DNA from: Thermoplasmata archaeon | GTDB lineage: Archaea > Thermoplasmatota > Thermoplasmata > Methanomassiliicoccales > Methanomethylophilaceae | Direction of reading: 5' to 3' | Length of the DNA: 38,030 nt | Assembly: GCA_015063195.1 (NCBI GenBank) | Contig: SUSX01000006.1 | Location: forward strand, 1 to 38,030 | In this document: one piece after another, positions 1 through 7,917 of the stretch | How positions within the stretch are numbered: the first letter of the stretch is position 1 | Layout: every line of letters starts with the position of its first letter | Program-made: the position numbers and the translations under genes | Notes under the pieces: model-generated | What the model was told of the DNA's origin: nothing | Seen by the model: only the letters and a program-made list of their open reading frames with translations | Database searches by the model: none

Positions 1-347
1 AAAACACACCTTTCTTCGAGTTTCTCATAGTCCTCAATGCTGTGGATGATGTGCTGGTCAACGAAAGGTGTGTTTTCCTCATCCATCCTGACGTGTGCAC
101 CGAGGTCTCCAGCCATAACTGAAAGATCCATGAGTCCGATTGCGAAGTCGAAGTCGAAGTATTTCTGACCTGCAACGAATGCCTGTCCGAAGAGCTTGGG
201 GTCGTTTGCCCACTGCTCATATGTTACGTTTCCGGGGAGGAGTTTCCTACAAATACCGCATGCGATAGGGTATGTGGTGAGTCTGTCGACTTCTTCACCT
301 GCAAGTGCGGCAAGACCCCTCTCCATGTGGGTCATTTTCTCTGCCAT
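1..347 (-). CDS. Uroporphyrinogen-decarboxylase-family (MtaA/MtbA-like) methyltransferase, N-terminal part; truncated by window edge
   Basis: Reverse-strand translation from ATG at 347: MAEKMTHMERGLAALAGEEVDRLTTYPIACGICRKLLPGNVTYEQWANDPKLFGQAFVAGQKYFDFDFAIGLMDLSVMAGDLGAHVRMDEENTPFVDQ...; URO-D-type N-terminus; immediately follows a corrinoid protein gene. Confidence 0.75.
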   Translation of the reverse strand, partial: MAEKMTHMERGLAALAGEEVDRLTTYPIACGICRKLLPGNVTYEQWANDPKLFGQAFVAGQKYFDFDFAIGLMDLSVMAGDLGAHVRMDEENTPFVDQHIIHSIEDYEKLEERCV

Positions 348-349
348 GA

Positions 350-988
350 TCACAGCACTCCTTTAAGCCATCCTACACAGTCCTGTGCGTTGTTGTCTCT
401 GTGGTCTGCTCCGATTTCCTCTGCGAATGCGGGCGAGGTTGGTGGTCCACCGATACAGACCTTGACGTTGCTCCTTGTTCCGTTCTCGACGAGTCCGTCG
501 ACGACGGCCTTCATTCCATCCATTGTAGGTGTCATGAGGGTAGACATTGCAAGTGCATTGAGCTTCTCTTTCTCGACGGTCTCGATGATGACGTCTATGG
601 GGACATCCTTTCCGAGGTCGATGACATCAAATCCACCAGCTGTGAGCATTGTCTTGACGATGTTCTTTCCGATGTCGTGAACATCTCCTTCTACAACACA
701 TGTTGCTGCCTTGAGCATCTTTCCGAGATCGTCTTTGGGGATTGCGGGCAAGAGAATGTCAAGTCCGGCGTACATTGTGTGTGCAGACATCAGAACCTGA
801 GGGAGGTATACCTGGTGTGCTGCATATTTCTCTCCGACGATTGACATTCCTGCTACAAGACCCTCGTTAATGGCATCAAGTGCTGCCATGCCTGCATCGA
901 GTGCTTCCTGTGCTGCTTCTTTTGACTGGTCGACTTTTCCGCCGACAACTGCGTCACTCAATTTCTTGAGTATTTCTTCGTTAGTCAT
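350..988 (-). CDS. Methyltransferase cognate corrinoid protein (MtbC/MttC/MtmC-like)
   Basis: 212 aa with N-terminal B12-binding-2 helical domain and the DxHxxG motif (EGDVHDIGKNIV); typical methanogen corrinoid protein. Confidence 0.9.
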   Translation of the reverse strand: MTNEEILKKLSDAVVGGKVDQSKEAAQEALDAGMAALDAINEGLVAGMSIVGEKYAAHQVYLPQVLMSAHTMYAGLDILLPAIPKDDLGKMLKAATCVVEGDVHDIGKNIVKTMLTAGGFDVIDLGKDVPIDVIIETVEKEKLNALAMSTLMTPTMDGMKAVVDGLVENGTRSNVKVCIGGPPTSPAFAEEIGADHRDNNAQDCVGWLKGVL

Positions 989-1348
989 ATCCTCTCTTCC
1001 TTCACCGTAGCCGTGTTTGGGGCACTGCTACAATGTTGATTGATGGATGGTTTTCATGTTGTATATAACCTTACGATGGATGGATGTGATATCCATATTA
1101 ATCAGTGTTAATTAGAAAATCCATATCATTTTTATATGATTAACATAGCCAGCATGTAAAATTTTGTATTAAATTTTGGGAATAAATCCGTATATTAAGT
1201 ACTGTTATTGGAGAAATATTTTAGTATAAAAATACAAAAATCAGTGATTTTTTCAAGTTTATAATATATAAATTTCATTATACTAAATTTTTGTTAGGAT
1301 AGAAATAGTTAAATATAAAATAAAATGAAGTGGTTTTGTAGGAAAAAT

Positions 1349-1678
1349 TTATTCTACAAGATTTTGAAGAAAAATAATGATGTCGTGGAATCTTGATTTA
1401 TTAAGGAAATAAACGTGATCGTTACCGTCTCTGCGGGATGAGATCAATCCCGTAGCTTTCATTTTTCTTATCGCCTGATTAATGCTTTTTTCATCCAAAC
1501 CGAATGCACCGTTGGTGAAGGGCGATCTGAGTTCCTCTTTCGAAAGCCCCTTTGCCAGGGTAAAAACATCTTTGTCTGATAGTGTGGAAAGAATCTCAAG
1601 TTCAGGATCTTCGGATATCATCATGGGGCCTCTTTTAGTCAAACAGATGTGTTTGCTGGGGCGTTGCTGTTTTTCCAT
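1349..1678 (-). CDS. Small winged-helix DNA-binding transcriptional regulator
   Basis: 109 aa; helix-turn-helix/wing pattern (FTLAKGLSKEELRSPFTNGAFGLDEKSINQAIRKMKATGLISSRRDGNDHVYFLN). Confidence 0.6.
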   Translation of the reverse strand: MEKQQRPSKHICLTKRGPMMISEDPELEILSTLSDKDVFTLAKGLSKEELRSPFTNGAFGLDEKSINQAIRKMKATGLISSRRDGNDHVYFLNKSRFHDIIIFLQNLVE

Positions 1679-1711
1679 ATTTTGTAATTGACCCCATGTA
1701 AGTTATAGTTA

Positions 1712-1756
1712 TGGCTCTCCGATAATTTGAGCGGAACTCAAATTATCGGAGAGCCA
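1712..1756. repeat. Perfect inverted repeat, 20-bp arms with 5-nt spacer
   Basis: T GGCTCTCCGATAATTTGAG CGGAA CTCAAATTATCGGAGAGCC A; arms checked base by base. Confidence 0.95.
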
Positions 1757-1792
1757 AAATTATTCTACTTTTACAAAATCCGACGAATTATC

Positions 1793-1800
1793 TTTATATA
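1793..1800 (+). promoter_or_regulatory. Archaeal TATA box (TTTATATA) for the downstream structured RNA/leader
   Basis: TTTATATA about 60 nt upstream of the structured segment, in AT-rich flank; matches the archaeal box A consensus. Confidence 0.5.
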
Positions 1801-1856
1801 TGTGCTAGGAAAATCAACATTTGCACATTGTTTCCTAATTCAAAAGAATATAGAAA

Positions 1857-2170
1857 CCGACCGTCGGTCTCTGACCGTTGGAAGTTTGTGTACTGAACGC
1901 GCCTTTCCGTGGAAAGGTACGGTGCGGACAATCTGTTAATTCACATCCGGATTTCCGAAGGGAAGTCAAAACGTGAGGTAGCGATTCACACGATGGTTCG
2001 TGTGTAATTGAGCAACGAAAGTTGGCTCGTGGTGGCGCGACCGTAAGGTCGAATGTCAAAAATTCGTGAGGATTCATACGGAACAGATATCCAAGCCGTC
2101 AGACTTTGTCTGGTTGGGCAGTTAGGCCTTCGGGCCGCCGGAGGTTCGCCTCCGGTCACTGCCTGACATA
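1857..2170 (+). ncRNA. Candidate structured non-coding RNA or long structured 5' leader (family not recognised)
   Basis: GC-rich island between AT-rich flanks with several hairpins: CCTTTC-CGTG-GAAAGG (1902-1917), GATTTCC-GAAG-GGAAGTC (1950-1967), CACACGA-TGGT-TCGTGTG (1987-2004), GAGCAAC-GAAA-GTTgGCTC (2010-2028), CGACC-GTAA-GGTCG (2038-2051), CAGAC-TTT-GTCTG (2100-2112), and GGCAGT/ACTGCC (2117-2122/2158-2163) enclosing GGCC-TTCG-GGCC and CCGGAGG-TTCG-CCTCCGG. GNRA and UUCG loops appear on the + strand only. Boundaries are approximate. Confidence 0.6.
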
Positions 2171-2189
2171 TGCAGTTATGTGGTAAATC

Positions 2190-4094
2190 ATGGGCGAGAA
2201 TAACACAAGGCGTGAAAGGACATCATTGGTGAAATGGTGTTACGGATGCGATTTACCAATTATCGAGAATGACAGCTGTCCTGTGTGCGGTAATAAAACC
2301 GAATGGATGGACATCGGAATCAGAGACATACGCCCTATTTTTCCATACGATCATAACGTTTTGTGTGAACTGTTATCTGAAAGATACGGTTGTGATGATT
2401 TTTCTTTGTTAAATGATTCCGTAGGTTTGATATGCAGGGATGATTCGAACAGAGACAACATCCTTTACAGTTATCACGGTCATGTAGTAGCCATTGTCAG
2501 AGAACTCATCGATGGCAGTAAAACCGCTACACTTACCACGAACGGTGCATATTTCCTGTCATCATCCATCAAAATAAAATTTGTAATATGTAAGAAGAAA
2601 GCAGTTCCTCACATAACTTCGGGAAAGAATCTCATGGCCATGAGCGTTTTTGAATGCGATGAAGAGATCAAAAAAGGGGATTCAGTCTATGTAATGACAC
2701 TGAACAGAAGACTGGTCGCAGTCGGAATCGCAGAGATGAATGGAAAGGATATGCTTTCCTTTGACAAAGGAGTAGCTGTAAAGATAAAAAAGATTCCTGA
2801 TGTATCAAAGGAAAGAGAATTCAGAAAGACGGATTGGGATGATGTAATAGATGCAAACAAGAAACTCATCAAGAAAAAAGTGACTGCATCGAAAGGATTT
2901 ATCAAATCCATGATGAAAGAATTCGGAGATACTGCGACACTGTCATTTTCCGGAGGAAAGGACAGTCTTGCTGCGTTGCTTCTTCTTATCGATGCGGGAT
3001 ACAGGGTTCCGATTGTGTATGTCAATACAGGATTGGAATATGATGAAACCGTAGATTATGTGAGATATATTGCTGAGCACTATAGCTTGGAAATTGAGGA
3101 ACACTCTGCAAGTACGGAACTTTTCTTCCAGAATTTCGTAAAGTTCGGCCCTCCTGCAGTAGATTACAGATGGTGCTGTAAAACGAACAAACTGCCGTAT
3201 GTTTCCAGGTCGGCATCATCAACACATAATGGCAGAACATTGTCATTCGTAGGACAAAGGATGTATGAGTCAGAGAACAGAAAAAGAAACGGAAGGGTAT
3301 GGACGAATTCATGGGTTCCGGACAACGTCTGTGCATCCCCGATTCAGACCTGGAATTCGATACATGTCTGGATGTATATCTTCATGAAAAATGCCCCTTA
3401 CAATGTTCTGTATACAAAAGGGATGAACAGAATCGGATGTATAATGTGTCCTGCCTCATCCTTCAGCAGTCTGATTACTCCGGTCACCAGTTCTAAGACG
3501 TATGATCGTTGGATTGAGGCAATGGAAGATTACAGAGTAAAACACAATCTTCCGAAAGAATGGATGAAATATGGATTGTGGAGATGGAAATCCGTACCAA
3601 AGGGTGTAATCAATAAGGTAAGAAGACACAACGGTTCCTATCCGGATATTTACGGGAGCTATACTAGAACAGATGATGAATCGATAACCATGCACATTCA
3701 GGACGGATACTCTCCGTGTGTTGTCGGATACAGTATAGAGGCTGCAGTATCTACGAAAGTGGATCTTGACAGGTTAAGGAATTTTACAAAAATCATAGGG
3801 GCAGAGACGGAATTGGATAAGGACAGTCAATGGATCGGTGTCGGATCGGTAACCGTATACGGTGAAGGTTCTATGATTTCCAAAGCAGCGACGCTCTCTG
3901 ATGCCGAGGGTGAGTTGAAACGCATCTTCGAACTGATCGTCAGATCACATGACTGTTCAGGATGCTCTATGTGTGCATCGAGATGTGTAACAGGTGCATT
4001 GGATATTATAGAGCACAGGGTTGAGATCAATCCCGATCTCTGCATAAGCTGCGGTGAATGTTTGACACTGTGTCCGTCAGTGAAGTTCGGATGA
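2190..4094 (+). CDS. PAPS-reductase-like (PP-loop) protein with N-terminal zinc ribbon, PUA-like region and C-terminal 4Fe-4S ferredoxin domain
   Basis: CYGCDLP...CPVCG zinc ribbon; SFSGGKDSLAALLLL PP-loop; C-terminal CSGCSMCASRC...CISCGECLTLCP ferredoxin motifs. Confidence 0.85.
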   Translation: MGENNTRRERTSLVKWCYGCDLPIIENDSCPVCGNKTEWMDIGIRDIRPIFPYDHNVLCELLSERYGCDDFSLLNDSVGLICRDDSNRDNILYSYHGHVVAIVRELIDGSKTATLTTNGAYFLSSSIKIKFVICKKKAVPHITSGKNLMAMSVFECDEEIKKGDSVYVMTLNRRLVAVGIAEMNGKDMLSFDKGVAVKIKKIPDVSKEREFRKTDWDDVIDANKKLIKKKVTASKGFIKSMMKEFGDTATLSFSGGKDSLAALLLLIDAGYRVPIVYVNTGLEYDETVDYVRYIAEHYSLEIEEHSASTELFFQNFVKFGPPAVDYRWCCKTNKLPYVSRSASSTHNGRTLSFVGQRMYESENRKRNGRVWTNSWVPDNVCASPIQTWNSIHVWMYIFMKNAPYNVLYTKGMNRIGCIMCPASSFSSLITPVTSSKTYDRWIEAMEDYRVKHNLPKEWMKYGLWRWKSVPKGVINKVRRHNGSYPDIYGSYTRTDDESITMHIQDGYSPCVVGYSIEAAVSTKVDLDRLRNFTKIIGAETELDKDSQWIGVGSVTVYGEGSMISKAATLSDAEGELKRIFELIVRSHDCSGCSMCASRCVTGALDIIEHRVEINPDLCISCGECLTLCPSVKFG

Positions 4095-4097
4095 CTG

Positions 4098-6014
4098 TTA
4101 CTTCCTTTTCATCCTTCTCTTCTCATTACGCCTTTCCCAACGGTCAACGGTTTCTTTAGATTTCTTATGTCCTTTGGATGCAGCATCTTTGATAAGCTGT
4201 TTGTACTGAACTTCATCATATTGGACAAAGATGTTGTTCTTATACATCATTGCCAAAGAATACATGGCATCGGCACTTCCTTCGGATGCTGCCTGTTGAT
4301 ACAGTTCGAATGCTTTGGAATAATCAATTTCCACTCCGTTACCGTAGAAGTAGTTGTCTGCCAGTTTCCTAAGTTCTGTTTTGTGTGATTTGGCAGCTTT
4401 ATTGATATTGCGTATTACCTTGGAATTTCTGGTATCTTCGATGTGTTTGGTAGCCGATTCAAAATCGAAACCGTGATCCGTTTTGGATAGTTCGGATTTG
4501 TTGACAGCGATCAGATATTCATCGGACAGACTGTTTCTGACATATCTGGCATACCATTTTTTGGATTCTTCGGGATTAATATCTGTTCCGAGTCCGTCAT
4601 GATACATTCTGGCAACGATGTGTTGGGATTCCGCATCTCCCTGTTCGGCGGACATGAGGTACCATTTCAGGGATTGCTGAAGGTCACGTTTGACGATTAA
4701 TCCCTTTCCGTAAATTTTTCCGAGTTTGATCTGAGATTTCATGTGCCCTGCAGTTGCTGCAATGGTATACATTTTAATAGATTCGGATGCGGATTTGAAT
4801 GTTCCTTTACCAGACATGTACATCTCGGCGATGTTGTAACAGGCATCCGTGTTTCCATTTTCATAAGCAATCATGTAAAGTGAGAATGCTTTTTCAGCAT
4901 CGGAATCTCCGATACCTATTTTGTCAAGGAGGGAAGCGTAGTTGAATATTATCTCAGGATCGCCGGATTCTGCAGCTTTCTCGTAGAAAGAAATCAGAGA
5001 TTCTATCTCTTTGTTAATGTTTCCGCGTATCATTCCGTATTTTCTGTAGGCTTCCTGATTCCTGTGGTTGGATGCCATCCTGTAGAAATGCTCTGCCTCG
5101 GACACATCGCCTTTGGCATAAATGTAATCTGCCTTTTTGATAAGTGCTTCAGGATTGTCAAAGATGGATGCACGCCTTATCTTTTCCTTATAATTATCCA
5201 TCCTTCCTTCATCTCTGTCAGTGAGTGCCAGGTTGTACAGTGCGTGAGGGTAGTCGGCATCACCCATTGCTTCAACGGAGTCTGAAGAGTATATAGACTG
5301 GTATTTGTAAATCGGGCACACTTCCCATGGTTTTCCTTCCATGGATATTTTACTGTTATCTATCCAGACAACTCTGTCACAGAAGTTCTCAATCGATCTC
5401 AGGCTGTGTGTACATATAATCACGGTTTTGTTGGATTTTGTAAGTCTTTTGATGAAACCGTAGATCTTGTTGGAAAAGACAACGTCTCCTCCTCCGACAC
5501 CTACGTCGAACAGATAGATGTCCGCATTGATGTTTGTAAGAATTGCATATGACAGACGGGTTCTCATTCCTGAAGAGTAGGTTTTGACGGGATTGTATAT
5601 GTAGTCACCTAACTTCGAATATCTGACAATGGAATCACATATACCCTGAACCCTTTCTTTTTTCATTCCGTGAAGTTCACAGATGAGGAATATGTTATCA
5701 TATCCTGACAGCTCCGGATCAAATCCCAGATTTAGTTCGAGTATGCTGACCACATGCCCGTCGGTTTCAACGGTTCCGGAATCGGGTTGGACAATCTTCG
5801 TAATGAGCTTGAGCAGAGTGGTTTTTCCGCTGCCGTTTCTTCCTATTACTCCGAGGACTTCTCCTTTCTTCACAGATAAGTTGAGATTATCAAAGACGAC
5901 ATTCGTTCTCTTCTTGGGAAGGATCGGAATCCTGTAAGGTATCTTTCTGTCCTGGGATATAATCCGATATTCCTTGTGCAGGTTCCTGATTTCTATGGAA
6001 TTATGCGAGTCCAT
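4098..6014 (-). CDS. Polysaccharide/teichoic-acid-type ABC transporter ATPase (Wzt/TagH/KpsT-like) fused to C-terminal Sel1-like repeats
   Basis: Walker A GRNGSGKTT, signature YSSGMRTRL, then several Sel1 motifs (A..LY..A...G...A.Y.LA.MY..G.G). Confidence 0.85.
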   Translation of the reverse strand: MDSHNSIEIRNLHKEYRIISQDRKIPYRIPILPKKRTNVVFDNLNLSVKKGEVLGVIGRNGSGKTTLLKLITKIVQPDSGTVETDGHVVSILELNLGFDPELSGYDNIFLICELHGMKKERVQGICDSIVRYSKLGDYIYNPVKTYSSGMRTRLSYAILTNINADIYLFDVGVGGGDVVFSNKIYGFIKRLTKSNKTVIICTHSLRSIENFCDRVVWIDNSKISMEGKPWEVCPIYKYQSIYSSDSVEAMGDADYPHALYNLALTDRDEGRMDNYKEKIRRASIFDNPEALIKKADYIYAKGDVSEAEHFYRMASNHRNQEAYRKYGMIRGNINKEIESLISFYEKAAESGDPEIIFNYASLLDKIGIGDSDAEKAFSLYMIAYENGNTDACYNIAEMYMSGKGTFKSASESIKMYTIAATAGHMKSQIKLGKIYGKGLIVKRDLQQSLKWYLMSAEQGDAESQHIVARMYHDGLGTDINPEESKKWYARYVRNSLSDEYLIAVNKSELSKTDHGFDFESATKHIEDTRNSKVIRNINKAAKSHKTELRKLADNYFYGNGVEIDYSKAFELYQQAASEGSADAMYSLAMMYKNNIFVQYDEVQYKQLIKDAASKGHKKSKETVDRWERRNEKRRMKRK

Positions 6015-6016
6015 TT

Positions 6017-6829
6017 TCAGGCCACCTCAGTGAATTTATCTTTGTATCTGAAGAACAGAATCGATCCGACAATCAGGAATGCGGCAGTAAGTATCAGTGA
6101 TCCGGCAACACATTTCACCGAAGGGATTGTACATGTATACAGAATACTATGGAACACTTCTACAAAGTATGTAAGCGGATTGTACCATATTATCTGATCG
6201 AGTGCACTTCCTGCATCGGAGATCAGGAAGAATGTGGGAGTAATCCAAATGAGGAAACCGTAGATAAATCCGAAAGCATACTGTATGTCCCTGTTGAGAG
6301 TGGTCAGAGTGGACATCATCATTGAACATCCGAAACCGAAGAGGAATAGGATGATTATCCATACAGGCAACAACAGGAGTATGGCCGGATCAAACTGGTG
6401 GCCCAGGCACAATCCGAAGATTATTGCCAACGAATATGTGATGATGAATGTAATCATCCTGCTTATGCAATCCGCCAAAGGGGCCAGTATTCTCGGGAAG
6501 TACATCTTGGAAATGTACTTCATGTTGGATTTGATGGCATTGGTCTTCATACATCCTCCGATGTATGATACAACGAACACTCCTGTACAGAGATAGAATG
6601 CATAATCGTCTATGGGCTTCTGTCTGATTGACGAAAATACTATGTAATACATAGCGACGGTGACCATCGCAATGACGATGTGTCTCAGGAATTCCAGATA
6701 CATGTTGCCGTATCTTCCGCCCAGGTTCCTTTTGATCAGATTGAAAAGTACATGACGGTATCTGTGTATCTCATCGAATTCGATACGTTGTTTTTCGATG
6801 GAATCCAGTATGATACTGTCCGGGACCAT
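6017..6829 (-). CDS. ABC-2 type polysaccharide export permease (Wzm/TagG-like)
   Basis: 270 aa, about six hydrophobic segments, NLGGRYGNMYLEFLRH N-terminus typical of ABC-2 permeases; adjacent to the Wzt-like ATPase. Confidence 0.85.
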   Translation of the reverse strand: MVPDSIILDSIEKQRIEFDEIHRYRHVLFNLIKRNLGGRYGNMYLEFLRHIVIAMVTVAMYYIVFSSIRQKPIDDYAFYLCTGVFVVSYIGGCMKTNAIKSNMKYISKMYFPRILAPLADCISRMITFIITYSLAIIFGLCLGHQFDPAILLLLPVWIIILFLFGFGCSMMMSTLTTLNRDIQYAFGFIYGFLIWITPTFFLISDAGSALDQIIWYNPLTYFVEVFHSILYTCTIPSVKCVAGSLILTAAFLIVGSILFFRYKDKFTEVA

Positions 6830-6891
6830 AGAAGATAATAGGCATCATTGGTATAAAAGAGAATATCAGGACGTTGAGGTACATTAACTGT

Positions 6892-7917
6892 TTATGGAGA
6901 GTCGGCCAGTCCGATTCTGGCTGCTATTCTGTCCCATGCACCTGATACTTCAGATCTGTCTACTATTTTCAGACGGATGAATTTACCGTCATTACCGTAG
7001 AAAGAAGCTCTGTGGCATCCATTGTATTCATCATCGATTATGAAAGATTCCACTTTAATTGATGTGCCTGTGATATATGATGAATCCAAAGAGTTGGTCA
7101 CAGAGACATAAAGTGATCCGTCACGTCTTTTCTGCAGCAACAGATAATTCGGTTTCTCGGAACGGATTCTGATGGCAACGGTACTTTTTGCAACAACAAA
7201 ATCATCAACATTTTCTGAATCCCAGCCCGTATCTTTCTGAATACATGATGAGATTTTTTCTATGTCTTCGGACAGTACATATGATTCAGGATGTACAGTA
7301 ACGAACGGTATCAGATTGCTGAACGCATCTGAAATGGCAACTGTATCCTTTAATTGGGAGAATTCCGGTCTCAGGAGGATATATGCAACAGCAAACATGT
7401 CGATCTGTCTGAAGATGTCGGGCATATAGATCATAATGATGTCAACAAAGGATCCCCAATCCCTGCGGTAGATGTAAATCGGATTCCAGAAAGAGATCAT
7501 CAGTTCCAACAGTACTGATATCAGAAGTATCGAACCGAGGCTGTTGTTCTTCCACAACAGTGCGAGACCTGCTACAAGCTGAACTATGTATACAAATACA
7601 AGGACAACACAAAGTATGTCCACAAATCCGAACGTCTCAAGCAAATTGATGTTGTGTATCAGATTGGGAACTGAATTTATGATGAAATATCCGCCTAAGG
7701 ACTGCATCACATATTTGGACGGTACAGCAATAAGCAGGAACAATCCGTATGCCAGAGGCAAAGTCCAACGAAGAATGATCAGTTTGTCCACATACAGTTG
7801 TATATCTTCCCATCCGTATCCGATCACTGCGGATATGACAATTGCAGTGTGGACAATTATGAGGAGTAAGCCGAAACATTTTACGAACCCGAGTGAACGG
7901 AGAGCTTCTTTGATCAT
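6892..7917 (-). CDS. Multi-pass membrane protein of unknown function with a cytosolic C-terminal domain (paralogue of the next gene)
   Basis: ORF track gives 7995 as start, but ATG at 7917 overlaps the upstream stop as ATGA (7914-7917) and gives MIKEALRSLGFVKCF...; several TM segments. Confidence 0.7.
   Translation of the reverse strand: MIKEALRSLGFVKCFGLLLIIVHTAIVISAVIGYGWEDIQLYVDKLIILRWTLPLAYGLFLLIAVPSKYVMQSLGGYFIINSVPNLIHNINLLETFGFVDILCVVLVFVYIVQLVAGLALLWKNNSLGSILLISVLLELMISFWNPIYIYRRDWGSFVDIIMIYMPDIFRQIDMFAVAYILLRPEFSQLKDTVAISDAFSNLIPFVTVHPESYVLSEDIEKISSCIQKDTGWDSENVDDFVVAKSTVAIRIRSEKPNYLLLQKRRDGSLYVSVTNSLDSSYITGTSIKVESFIIDDEYNGCHRASFYGNDGKFIRLKIVDRSEVSGAWDRIAARIGLADSP

Noticed and set aside
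401-844. 147-aa + strand ORF (and 327-680) opposite the corrinoid protein
   Set aside because: Shadow ORFs antisense to a well-supported gene; Cys/Ser-rich composition typical of antisense translation.
1835-2077. 80-aa minus-strand ORF within the structured RNA region
   Set aside because: Hairpins and tetraloops favour a + strand RNA; the peptide shows no family resemblance and no obvious ribosome site, so it is probably spurious.
1857-2170. Structured region as RNase P RNA or SRP RNA
   Set aside because: I could not find the conserved RNase P CR-I (GGAAAGUCC) or the SRP helix 8 (GGAAG...AGCAGCC) motifs on either strand; a covariance-model search is needed to be certain.
1857-2170. Structured region as a group II intron or transposon guide RNA
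   Set aside because: No reverse transcriptase, TnpB or transposase ORF nearby and no convincing domain V.
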